A DNA stretch of 37,269 nucleotides from the NCBI GenBank assembly GCA_943323545.2, contig CALPIE020000010.1, positions 1 through 37,269 of the forward strand, read 5' to 3'. The notes under the pieces were generated by a model. That model searched no databases and was not told the DNA's origin. It was given only the letters and a program-made list of their open reading frames with translations. Shown in pieces: positions 24,815-32,003 of the stretch. The DNA comes from Bifidobacterium breve (GTDB taxonomy: Bacteria; Bacteroidota; Bacteroidia; Flavobacteriales; Flavobacteriaceae). The position numbers and the translations under genes are program-made. Numbering within the stretch: position 1 is the first letter of the stretch; the number at the start of each line of letters is the position of its first letter.

Positions 24815-25951
24815 ATGATAAAATTCCTCGACTTACAAAAAATTAATGCCCAATATCAAGAACAATTTCAAGAAAAAATGAAGTTGGTTTTAGATAATGG
24901 CTGGTTTATTTTAGGAAATGAAGTCAAGCAATTTGAAGCAGATTTTGCCGATTATTGTGGTGTTAAACACTGCATCGGAGTTGCCAATGGTTTGGATGCT
25001 TTGGTGCTTATTTTTAAAGGCTATATTGAATTAGGAAAACTTCAAAAAGGTGACGAAGTTATTGTTCCGGCAAACACCTATATTGCCACTATTTTAGCAA
25101 TTTTAGAAGTAGATTTAGTTCCGGTTATAGTTGAACCTAGGTTAGAAACGTTTAACATAAATCCCGATTTAATCGCAGAAAGAATCACTTCCAAAACCAA
25201 AGCCATTTTACCTGTTCATTTGTACGGACAATTGGCCGAAATGGATGCGATAAACGCCATTGCAAAACAACATAATTTATTGGTAATTGAAGATGCAGCG
25301 CAATCGCACGGAGCAAGTGCTCAGTTTGCAGAGACGCAACCGACAACCGACAACCGACAACCGACAACCAACAACCAACAACCGACAACTTCCCAAGCCT
25401 ACAGTTTCTATCCAGGAAAAAACCTTGGTGCGTTAGGCGATGCCGGTGCAATTACCACAAATGATGACGATTTAGCAAAAGTGTTATTCTCCTTGCGAAA
25501 TTACGGTTCAAAAACCAAATATTATAACGATTATCTTGGCGTAAATTCGAGATTAGACGAACTTCAAGCGGCTTTTTTAAACGTGAAATTACCACATTTA
25601 AATTCCGATAACGAAAAGAGAAGAGCCATTGCCAAACGCTATTTATCCGAAATAAAAAACATTAGAATTGTGTTGCCTAATTGGGATTTATCCAACAATC
25701 ATGTGTTTCATTTGTTTGTAATTCGAACACGAAATAGAGACCATTTGCAAGCGTATTTACAACAATATGAAATCGAAACGTTGATTCATTATCCGATTCC
25801 GCCACATAAACAAAGTGCCCTAAAAAGCTGGAATAATTTATCATTTCCAATAACAGAGAAGATTCATGAAGAAGTGTTGAGTATACCGATAAGTCAAATA
25901 ATGACAACCGAAGAAGTCGATTTTGTCATACAAACCTTAAATCAATATTAA
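24815..25951 (+). CDS. DegT/DnrJ/EryC1 family sugar aminotransferase, FdtB-like
   Basis: 378 residues, normal length for this PLP family. Seen: MIKFLDLQKINAQY start, VANGLDALVLIF (phosphate site), VPANTYIATILA, VIEDAAQSHGAS with the PLP-ring aspartate at 160, FYPGKNLGALGDAGA with the Schiff-base Lys202, and LRNYGSKTKYYNDYLGVNSRLDELQAA. With the FdtA-like gene at 30611 it fits conversion of a dTDP-3-keto-6-deoxyhexose to the 3-amino sugar, using glutamate. Residues 175-192 (QPTTDNRQPTTNNQQPTT) are encoded by a heptamer tandem repeat and replace the usual short KxxG-like loop before the lysine. ATG 24815; the acyltransferase gene follows two bases after the stop. Confidence 0.92.
   Translation: MIKFLDLQKINAQYQEQFQEKMKLVLDNGWFILGNEVKQFEADFADYCGVKHCIGVANGLDALVLIFKGYIELGKLQKGDEVIVPANTYIATILAILEVDLVPVIVEPRLETFNINPDLIAERITSKTKAILPVHLYGQLAEMDAINAIAKQHNLLVIEDAAQSHGASAQFAETQPTTDNRQPTTNNQQPTTSQAYSFYPGKNLGALGDAGAITTNDDDLAKVLFSLRNYGSKTKYYNDYLGVNSRLDELQAAFLNVKLPHLNSDNEKRRAIAKRYLSEIKNIRIVLPNWDLSNNHVFHLFVIRTRNRDHLQAYLQQYEIETLIHYPIPPHKQSALKSWNNLSFPITEKIHEEVLSIPISQIMTTEEVDFVIQTLNQY
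25337..25389 (+). repeat. Intragenic heptanucleotide tandem repeat CAACCGA (7 units + 4 bases)
   Basis: Four CAACCGA units, two CAACCAA variants, one CAACCGA and a partial CAAC, all inside the FdtB-like coding sequence. Three units equal 21 bases, so the array is read as a 7-residue peptide period. Losing one unit would bring a TAG at 25434-25436 into frame, and gaining one would bring a TGA at 25462-25464 into frame. Confidence 0.95.
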
Positions 25952-25952
25952 T

Positions 25953-26516
25953 ATGATTGCTAAATTAAAAAGGTTCTTTTTCATAAAACTTAGAATCTGG
26001 AAATATAACTTACTTTCTGATTGTAAGAATGTTATTGGCAAACCCAAGTTGTTTGTTCCACTTTTGTTGAATGGTAAAGGGAAAATTCAATTTGGGGATA
26101 ATGTTCAAAATGGAGTGATAGCCGCGCATTATACTTATTCAACTTACAACTACATATTTGCGATGGGAGAGAATACCGAAGTAATAATCGGCAGCAATGT
26201 TGTTTTGGCCAATGGAATGTCAATTCAAGCTACCTCAAAAATTACTCTTGAAGATAATGTAATGATAGGTATAAATTGCCTTCTTGTTGATACAGACGGT
26301 CACGATCTTAATCCAGATAAAAGAATGACAGGAGAAGCAAAATCGGGGAATATTACAATTAAAAAAAATGTGGTCGTTTTCTATAATTCTACTGTTTTAA
26401 AAGGTGTAACGATTGGTGAGAATTCAGTTATTGGTTGTTGCTCTGTTGTTACCAAAGATATTCCTGCCAATGTTTTTGCTGCCGGAAATCCAGCCAAAGT
26501 AATTCGAAATTTATAG
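25953..26516 (+). CDS. Hexapeptide-repeat acyltransferase (WbbJ/maltose acetyltransferase-like)
   Basis: 187 residues forming a left-handed beta-helix: IIGSNVVLANGMSIQATSKI, ITLEDNVMIGINCLLVDTDG with the catalytic-type histidine in DGHDLN, then NITIKKNVVVFYNSTVLKGV and TIGENSVIGCCSVVTKDIPA. It ends in the typical VFAAGNPAKVIRNL tail. Such enzymes O- or N-acetylate sugars using acetyl-CoA, as trimers in the cytoplasm. It starts two bases after the FdtB-like stop and the flippase gene starts one base after its own stop, so the three form one transcription unit. It could be an FdtC-type N-acetyltransferase, but an O-acetyltransferase is equally possible. Confidence 0.88.
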   Translation: MIAKLKRFFFIKLRIWKYNLLSDCKNVIGKPKLFVPLLLNGKGKIQFGDNVQNGVIAAHYTYSTYNYIFAMGENTEVIIGSNVVLANGMSIQATSKITLEDNVMIGINCLLVDTDGHDLNPDKRMTGEAKSGNITIKKNVVVFYNSTVLKGVTIGENSVIGCCSVVTKDIPANVFAAGNPAKVIRNL

Positions 26517-26517
26517 T

Positions 26518-27798
26518 TTGAAAATTGTAAAGCAAAATAAATTACTCCAAGTATTGTCGCTGAACTCCATTTCAGTTGCAGTCAGTTTTGTTTTAGGAAT
26601 CGTTTCAACAAAAATCATCTCTCATTTTTTAGGCGCATCAGGAATGGCATTGATGGGAAGTTTTAGAAATTTTTCTACCATGTTAAAATCGATAGCAACA
26701 TTAGGAATCAGCAATTCCGTTGTGAAATTAGTCGTAGAAAATAAAGAAGACAAACGAGAACTTTCGGTTATTTATTCTACTTTTTTTTGGTTATTTTTAA
26801 TCGTTTCTGTTGTTTTAGGAATTGGCACTTTACTTTTTTCCAAAACCATTTCTCAGCTATTATTTTTTACAGAAGACTATTTTGTTGCTATACAATTCTT
26901 CGGATTATTATTGCCATTAATGGTTCTCAATACCTTTTGGTTGGCGATATACAACGGTTTGGAACAATTTAAAAGAATTATTTACATTCAAATTGTTTCT
27001 AATGTTTTGGTTTTTGGATTTACTGCTTTGTTAATTTGGAAGCAGCATATTTTTGGAGGACTCTTATCGGTTGCAATTGGTGAATTTTTGATGGTATTGG
27101 TTACATTTCTATATGTTCGAAAAGACAGCTCTTTTTTTCTATTTGATTTGCACAAAATCATTAGTAAAAAGTATATTACTATAATAAAAAATTTTTCGAT
27201 AATGGCTTTGTTAAGTGCTGTTATTGCTCCATTAACTTTAATTTTTATACGAAATAATATTGTTGAAACGCATTCGATTCAAGATGCTGGAATTTGGGAT
27301 GCCATCAACCGATTGTCGGGTTTTTACATGTTGTTTTTTAGTTCAGGATTGTCTATGTATTACATGCCAAAGTTGGCTTCTTTGCAAACGGATGCCGAAT
27401 TTAAAGTGGAATTAAAATCTTATTTTAAAACTTTAGTTCCTTTGTTTTTATTAATGTTGATTATCATTTTTATTTGCAAAATACTAATTGTAAAAATTGC
27501 CTTTACAGATGAGTTTTCAATTGTAAATGAACTATTAATTTGGCAATTATTAGGAGATTTTTTTAAAGTAATGACCTTAGCTTTTGGTTTTCAAATTGTG
27601 GTAAAAACGATGATGAAACGCTATTTTATTGGTGAGATTGTTTTTAATTTATCATACTTCTTACTTTCCTTTTATCTGATGAAATACAATTCAGTTTTAG
27701 GAGTTTTACAAGCTTATTTCTTCGCGAATGTAATTTGTTTTGTATCGGTAGTATTAATGTTTAGAAAACTTTTTTTTAAGCATTCCCAGCCTTTGTAA
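26518..27798 (+). CDS. Wzx-like polysaccharide flippase / O-antigen translocase
   Basis: 426 residues with about twelve transmembrane helices, such as VLSLNSISVAVSFVLGIVST, FFWLFLIVSVVLGIGTLLF, FFGLLLPLMVLNTFWLAIYN, IVSNVLVFGFTALLIW, LMALLSAVIAPLTLIF and FLLMLIIIFICKILIV. The early LGASGMALMGSFRNFSTMLKSIATLG segment is typical of the MATE/MVF flippases that move undecaprenyl-pyrophosphate-linked repeat units across the inner membrane. It starts at TTG 26518, one base after the acyltransferase stop. No Wzy polymerase or Wzz is visible, so polymer or single-repeat assembly cannot be told. Confidence 0.9.
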   Translation: MKIVKQNKLLQVLSLNSISVAVSFVLGIVSTKIISHFLGASGMALMGSFRNFSTMLKSIATLGISNSVVKLVVENKEDKRELSVIYSTFFWLFLIVSVVLGIGTLLFSKTISQLLFFTEDYFVAIQFFGLLLPLMVLNTFWLAIYNGLEQFKRIIYIQIVSNVLVFGFTALLIWKQHIFGGLLSVAIGEFLMVLVTFLYVRKDSSFFLFDLHKIISKKYITIIKNFSIMALLSAVIAPLTLIFIRNNIVETHSIQDAGIWDAINRLSGFYMLFFSSGLSMYYMPKLASLQTDAEFKVELKSYFKTLVPLFLLMLIIIFICKILIVKIAFTDEFSIVNELLIWQLLGDFFKVMTLAFGFQIVVKTMMKRYFIGEIVFNLSYFLLSFYLMKYNSVLGVLQAYFFANVICFVSVVLMFRKLFFKHSQPL

Positions 27799-27806
27799 TT
27801 TAGTAA

Positions 27807-28223
27807 TTACCAATTATAAAACTTTTTGTTCATTAATACGGCTTCCCCAGTTATTTTAATTTCCCCCGTTTCTTTTTCATAAATTTCATTCAGATAGAGA
27901 ACCCTATTTTTGTCAGCAAAAAGTTGTTTGGCTGTAAAAACAGCTGTGTATTCTACACCAGTAAAAATCGGTTTTAGATAGTTGGCTTTTTGACTGATTA
28001 AAATATGCGCGTCTGGGTATAAAAGCGTTCCATATACTTTAGAAAATACACTGATGCTGTAATAGCCATGAACAATACACCGACCAAATTGAGTGTGTTT
28101 CGAATAACTTTCAGATACATGAATTGGATTAACATCGCCAGAAATTTTAGCGTAAGTTTGAATATCTTCGTCCGTAAAATTAAAGTCGTATTTGAAAACA
28201 TCATTAAGCTTTGGAGCCTCCAT
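27807..28223 (-). CDS. MaoC-like hot-dog dehydratase
   Basis: 138 residues with one hot-dog fold. MaoC/R-hydratase signature: DFNFTDEDIQTYAKISGDVNPIHV, where the D-H pair (Asp32/His37 region) is the hydratase catalytic dyad, then GRCIVHGYYSISVFSKVYG and YLKPIFTGVEYTAVFT. Enoyl-CoA or ACP hydratases of this type act in lipid metabolism. Its place on the opposite strand between flippase and glycosyltransferase genes suggests it may make or modify an acyl group on the sugar, or it may be unrelated. TAGATTTG at 28274-28281 is a candidate promoter box. It converges with the flippase gene; the two stops are eight bases apart. Confidence 0.85.
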   Translation of the reverse strand: MEAPKLNDVFKYDFNFTDEDIQTYAKISGDVNPIHVSESYSKHTQFGRCIVHGYYSISVFSKVYGTLLYPDAHILISQKANYLKPIFTGVEYTAVFTAKQLFADKNRVLYLNEIYEKETGEIKITGEAVLMNKKFYNW

Positions 28224-28273
28224 TTATAGGATTTTAAATGTAAATGCGAATGTAATTATTTTATGTTGATTAT

Positions 28274-28281
28274 CAAATCTA
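28274..28281 (-). promoter_or_regulatory. Candidate -7 box for MaoC-like gene
   Basis: TAGATTTG on the minus strand; a TTG lies 16 bases upstream as a possible -33 element. The box ends 50 bases before ATG 28223. Confidence 0.4.
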
Positions 28282-28287
28282 TTGTAC

Positions 28288-29454
28288 TTATTTCTTCCAA
28301 GTTTGTAAATACTTCTCAGCTATTTTTACATACTGATGTTCCTTTTTAATAAACATTCGCGCTCGATTTCCAATAGCAATTATTTCATTTGAATTTTCAA
28401 TTAAATGCGACAATTCAGTAACTAAATAATCCACATCTGGTAAAGCATTAATAGCAACTTTTTCATTTAATTTATAATAATCAACAAACTCCATTTCGGC
28501 TCCTGTAAAAACGACTTTTCCTTTTGCCATCGCTTCTAAGGCGTTATAACCTTGATCATAAGCATACACTTGATCGAGTACAATATGCGCTTTGTTATAC
28601 AGTTTTATATATTCGTCATATGGAATGTTTTCAACAATGTTGATGTCAATTGTAGCACCGTATTTGGAAGCAATGATTTCGAGTGCTTTTTCAAAGAACG
28701 TTATGCCTTTGGTATAATAAGTTCCGCTATTAATGCCGAGAAAGATGTTGATTTTATCTTCAATTTTAGTGTCTAAAAAAACAATTGTATCGGTATTTAT
28801 CGGATTCGGAATCAATCCCAAAAACTTCGGATGATCTTTCATTGGCAAAACATAATCGATATCGGAAGCGATTATTCCACGACAGTTTTCATACACCAAA
28901 TGGTGTGTTTTTTTATGATTGTTGGATACAAAATCGAGTATAAATTGGTATTCTATATGCGATTCCGGATTTTCAAAATACGGATTCATAATCGAATACT
29001 TTCCTTTTTTTTCCATCATGTATTTCGCAACTGTATAATCAACGCCGCAACACAAAAGGAATAATTTAGCTTCGCTCCGTTCGGCCTTGCCTCGGGTTTT
29101 GTTTTGCTTGATGACTTTCTTCAATAAATAACGCTCCAAAAATGGAACGGTTTGTATTGCCGATTCATTGATTAATTGCACTACATCGAAGTTTTTTAAC
29201 TTTTTCAGATGAAAGTAAAATCGGATGCCAAATTCTATCGTTGCGATGTCAAACTTCGTGATTTTATGAATGGCTTTCCTTGGAATTTGCATCACTTTAG
29301 ATTCGCAAAATTTAGCTTTAGTCGATAAATCAACAGGGTAATTTTTAAATCCGTCACCATTTCCGATAAGGGTAACCTCATGACCTAAAGCTATCAATCC
29401 TTCTTTTAAGGAATTGTGCAACCTACTGAATTCGCCAATTAATAAAATCTTCAC
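28288..29454 (-). CDS. Glycosyltransferase (GT-B fold), with in-frame repeat insert
   Basis: 388 residues. The N-terminal half starts ILLIGEFSRLHNSLKEGLIALGHEVTLIG, a GT-B donor/acceptor-domain start. The C-terminal half has FLGINSGTYYTKGITFF, HIVLDQVYAYDQGYNALEAMAKGKVVFTG (the E-x7-E region) and a final helix (IAEKYLQTWKK). It would transfer a sugar from a nucleotide donor to the lipid-linked oligosaccharide at the inner membrane; the sugar is unknown. Residues 120-130 (TRGKAERSEAK) are encoded by a 29-bp repeat and seem to be added between KQNK and LFLLCCG, a beta strand. GTG start at 29454; the first 13 residues fit either GTG or a short upstream extension. Confidence 0.88.
   Translation of the reverse strand: MKILLIGEFSRLHNSLKEGLIALGHEVTLIGNGDGFKNYPVDLSTKAKFCESKVMQIPRKAIHKITKFDIATIEFGIRFYFHLKKLKNFDVVQLINESAIQTVPFLERYLLKKVIKQNKTRGKAERSEAKLFLLCCGVDYTVAKYMMEKKGKYSIMNPYFENPESHIEYQFILDFVSNNHKKTHHLVYENCRGIIASDIDYVLPMKDHPKFLGLIPNPINTDTIVFLDTKIEDKINIFLGINSGTYYTKGITFFEKALEIIASKYGATIDINIVENIPYDEYIKLYNKAHIVLDQVYAYDQGYNALEAMAKGKVVFTGAEMEFVDYYKLNEKVAINALPDVDYLVTELSHLIENSNEIIAIGNRARMFIKKEHQYVKIAEKYLQTWKK
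29068..29096 (-). repeat. 29-bp ERSEA element, copy 1 (inside glycosyltransferase)
   Basis: On the minus strand it starts CCCGAGGCAAGG and ends GAACGGAGCGAAGCT. It matches the copy at 34412-34440 at 24 of 29 positions and is read in the same frame, giving T-R-GKA-ERSEA-K. Confidence 0.8.
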
Positions 29455-29458
29455 TTAA

Positions 29459-29494
29459 TTACTATATTTGCTGCTATTACTATATTTGTTGCTA
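29459..29494 (+). promoter_or_regulatory. Duplicated promoter-like unit before glycosyltransferase gene
   Basis: Two adjacent 18-base units (29459-29476 and 29477-29494) that differ at one base, each containing TATATTTG, the TAnnTTTG -7 box. They end 13 bases before the TTG start at 29508. Confidence 0.5.
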
Positions 29495-29507
29495 AAATAA
29501 TCAAAAT

Positions 29508-30614
29508 TTGAACGATACTGCAAAAAAGAAATTCCGACTTTGTATGGTTTCCGATCAGCTTGCCACTGGTGGAGCCGAACGATGCGCGTCTTTGTTATCG
29601 AATTATTTTGTACAAAACCAATGTGAAGTGCACCATGTTATTGTAGTTGATAAAATAGAATACGAGTATTCAGGAGAAGTTTTAAATTTAGGAAAACTCA
29701 AAAATAACTCAAACGGATTTTTTAATCGACTGAAACGATTTCAAGTTCTAAAGGAATTTTATGCTACAAACAAATTTGATTTTATTATTGATTTCAGAGT
29801 CAAACGCCACCAATTTCAAGAGTTTTTTATTGCGAACTATATTTATAAATCGCCTATAATAGTCATGGTTCACAGTTATATGACCGATTTGTATTTTCTG
29901 AAAAGTAAGTATTTGGCGAATAAAATCTACTCGAATGCAGTAAAGATCATTACGGTTTCTAAAAAAATTGAAGAAAAAGTAAAATCTGACTATAGTTATT
30001 CTCAATTGCAAACGATTTACAATCCGATTGATATTGAAAATATTGCTCAACAATCACAGCTTCCATTTGAAAAAGAATACGAATACATTTTGGCGGTTGG
30101 ACGAATGAATGACAGCATAAAACAATTCGACAAACTAATCGAAAGCTATTCAAAATCAGACTTACCGAAACAAAACATCAAATTGGTTTTTCTTGGAGAT
30201 GGCGATTTAAAAATTAATTACGAACTACAAGCAAAGCAATTAGGAATGGAAAACAATATCCTCTTTAAAGGCAAAGTTTCCAATCCGTTTGTGTACATGA
30301 AAAACGCGAAGTATGTCGTTTTATGTAGTAAAAACGAAGGATTTCCAACTGTATTAATTGAGTCGTTGGCTTGTGAAACACCTGTAATTGCATTTGATTG
30401 TTTTTCGGGACCGAGTGAAATAATTACTAATAATGAAAACGGAATCCTAGTTGAAAATCAAAATTTTGACAAATTAATTACTGCAATGAATACGTTAATT
30501 TCAGATAAAGATTTTTACTTACATTGCAAGCGAAATGCGAAAGAAAGTGTGAACGCGTTTTCATTAGAAAAAATTGGCAACCAATGGCTGCAACTTTTTA
30601 AATCCAACTCATGA
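29508..30614 (+). CDS. Glycosyltransferase family 4
   Basis: 368 residues. It begins MVSDQLATGGAERCASLLSNYF (residue 13 on), the GGAER motif of GT4 enzymes, and has ILAVGRMNDSIKQFDKLIESY, LVFLGDGDLKINYELQAKQLG, VSNPFVYMKNAKYVVLCSKNEGFPTVLIESLACETPVIAFDCFSGP with the E-x7-E signature, and a final helix. GT4 enzymes retain the anomeric configuration when adding a sugar from a nucleotide donor. TTG 29508 is taken as the start because no nearby ATG precedes the conserved segment; ATG at residue 13 would cut close to it. The stop overlaps fdtA by ATGA, so these two are translationally coupled. Upstream is a duplicated promoter box. Confidence 0.92.
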   Translation: MNDTAKKKFRLCMVSDQLATGGAERCASLLSNYFVQNQCEVHHVIVVDKIEYEYSGEVLNLGKLKNNSNGFFNRLKRFQVLKEFYATNKFDFIIDFRVKRHQFQEFFIANYIYKSPIIVMVHSYMTDLYFLKSKYLANKIYSNAVKIITVSKKIEEKVKSDYSYSQLQTIYNPIDIENIAQQSQLPFEKEYEYILAVGRMNDSIKQFDKLIESYSKSDLPKQNIKLVFLGDGDLKINYELQAKQLGMENNILFKGKVSNPFVYMKNAKYVVLCSKNEGFPTVLIESLACETPVIAFDCFSGPSEIITNNENGILVENQNFDKLITAMNTLISDKDFYLHCKRNAKESVNAFSLEKIGNQWLQLFKSNS

Positions 30615-31009
30615 ACATAGAAATTGTAAACATCCCAAAAGTAGAAGACTACCGCGGTAATATCGCCGTAATCGAAAAAGACGTTGTTCCTTTTGATATC
30701 AAACGCGTTTATTATTTGTATGATGTTCCGAGTTCAGCCAAACGCGGCGGACATGCACATAAGGAGCAAATAGAGTTATTAATTGCACTTTCCGGAAGTT
30801 TTGATGTGATTTTAAAAGACGGAAAAACAACGCAAACGGTCACGTTAAATAAACCCAATAAAGGATTGTTAATTAAAACCAATGTTTGGCGTGAATTGGA
30901 AAATTTCTCTTCTGGTTCAGTTTGTTTGGTGGTGGTTTCGGATGTTTTTAAAGAAGAAGATTACATTCGAAATTACGATGATTATTTGTTGCATGTCAAT
31001 CAATTGTAA
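30611..31009 (+). CDS. FdtA/QdtA-like dTDP-4-keto-6-deoxyglucose 3,4-ketoisomerase
   Basis: 132 residues, the normal length of this cupin. The conserved segments are VEDYRGNIAVIEK near the start, RVYYLYDVPSSAKRGGHAHKEQIELLIAL with the paired catalytic histidines 48 and 50, and the final VCLVVVSDVFKEEDYIRNYDDYL. FdtA and QdtA move the keto group of dTDP-4-keto-6-deoxyglucose from C4 to C3, ready for amination by an FdtB-like aminotransferase (here at 24815). Whether the product is the galacto (Fuc3N) or gluco (Qui3N) form cannot be read from this sequence. It overlaps the upstream GT4 gene by four bases and the convergent GT2 gene by ten. Confidence 0.93.
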   Translation: MNIEIVNIPKVEDYRGNIAVIEKDVVPFDIKRVYYLYDVPSSAKRGGHAHKEQIELLIALSGSFDVILKDGKTTQTVTLNKPNKGLLIKTNVWRELENFSSGSVCLVVVSDVFKEEDYIRNYDDYLLHVNQL

Positions 31010-31944
31010 CTACTTATCCGAATTCCTTTTTGAAGTAACTCACTTTTTATTTGTTTGATAAAACGCAAAATACCAACTGGTAATTTTAACAATAAGCGTT
31101 GCTTTAGATTTAAATTTTCCGGATTTATTTTACTGACAATTTCTTTGTATTTCGTCTTGTCTCCATCCATTTTTAAATGCTTTGCAATCACATAACGTTC
31201 AAAATCCAAATACGATTTTAAGTCGGGATTTTCTTTTGTAAACGATTCGTATTGATCATAATTCGGAATCGTTTTTCCTAAAATACTCGAATTGGTCAAT
31301 TGATTTTCGGAGTACATTGTGTAGTTCACTAATCGGTTGGTATTGTAAACCAAATTATATTTATTAAAAGCCCTAATGTTGAAATCTAAGTCTTCAGCGA
31401 AATTGATGGTTTCATCGTAAAATCCAACTTCATCATACACTTTTTTGTCCAAACATATTCCGGAATGAATAAAAAATCCTTGTTGTTTGTTTCTTTTAAA
31501 AAAGTCATTAATAAGAACAGTTGCATTTGGTTTTAAATCAGATGTGCTGTTTTTTGGTAGTACAATTTCTCCATTTGGATATACTTCTACATAATTCGTT
31601 GCAAAAATAACTTCCTTTGGAAATTCTAGCATCATATTGTAAAAAGATTCTAAAAGCGTCGGTTTCCAAGTATCATCGGCATCTAAAAAAGTAACGTATT
31701 GCGCTTTTGCATTTCGGATTCCGGTATTTCTAGAAGCCGACAATCCGCTGTTTTTGGTATGTGAAATTATACGGATTTTATCGGAAAGATAAGGTTGCAC
31801 TTTGGTTAGACTTGCATCGGTAGAACAATCGTCAACAATCAAAACTTCATAATCAGAAAACGTTTGATTGACAATACTTTTAAGTGTATTTTCAACAAAA
31901 TTTTCTTTGTTATAGAGAGGAATGATTACTGTAAAATTCGGCAT
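31000..31944 (-). CDS. Glycosyltransferase family 2
   Basis: 314 residues. The GT-A core shows FTVIIPLYNKENFVENTLKS, DYEVLIVDDCSTDASL with the first aspartates, SGLSASRNTGIRNAKAQYV, and FLDADDTWKP (the D-x-D metal site), then DLDFNIRAFNKY and a helical tail with LKQRLLLKLPVGILRFIK. It transfers a sugar with inversion, on the cytoplasmic side of the inner membrane. It starts with ATG 31944 and ends with a 10-base overlap with the fdtA-like gene on the other strand. The upstream gap holds palindromic repeat B, so it may be transcribed with the next glycosyltransferase gene or separately. Confidence 0.92.
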   Translation of the reverse strand: MPNFTVIIPLYNKENFVENTLKSIVNQTFSDYEVLIVDDCSTDASLTKVQPYLSDKIRIISHTKNSGLSASRNTGIRNAKAQYVTFLDADDTWKPTLLESFYNMMLEFPKEVIFATNYVEVYPNGEIVLPKNSTSDLKPNATVLINDFFKRNKQQGFFIHSGICLDKKVYDEVGFYDETINFAEDLDFNIRAFNKYNLVYNTNRLVNYTMYSENQLTNSSILGKTIPNYDQYESFTKENPDLKSYLDFERYVIAKHLKMDGDKTKYKEIVSKINPENLNLKQRLLLKLPVGILRFIKQIKSELLQKGIRISSYN

Positions 31945-31962
31945 TATTAGTTTTAATTTTCA

Positions 31963-31998
31963 CCACGAATTCACTAATTTACATTCGTGCATTCGTGG
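31963..31998. repeat. Palindromic repeat B (GCCACGAAT family)
   Basis: CCACGAATTCACTAAT (31963-31978) faces ATTCGTGCATTCGTGG (31983-31998), with two mismatches in 16 pairs and a four-base loop. It lies in the short gap between two same-strand glycosyltransferase genes. Confidence 0.75.
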
Positions 31999-32003
31999 CG
32001 CAT

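Noticed and set aside
25185..25451. 88-codon minus-strand frame with repeated LSVVGC peptide
   Set aside because: It is the antisense reading of the heptamer array within the FdtB-like gene.
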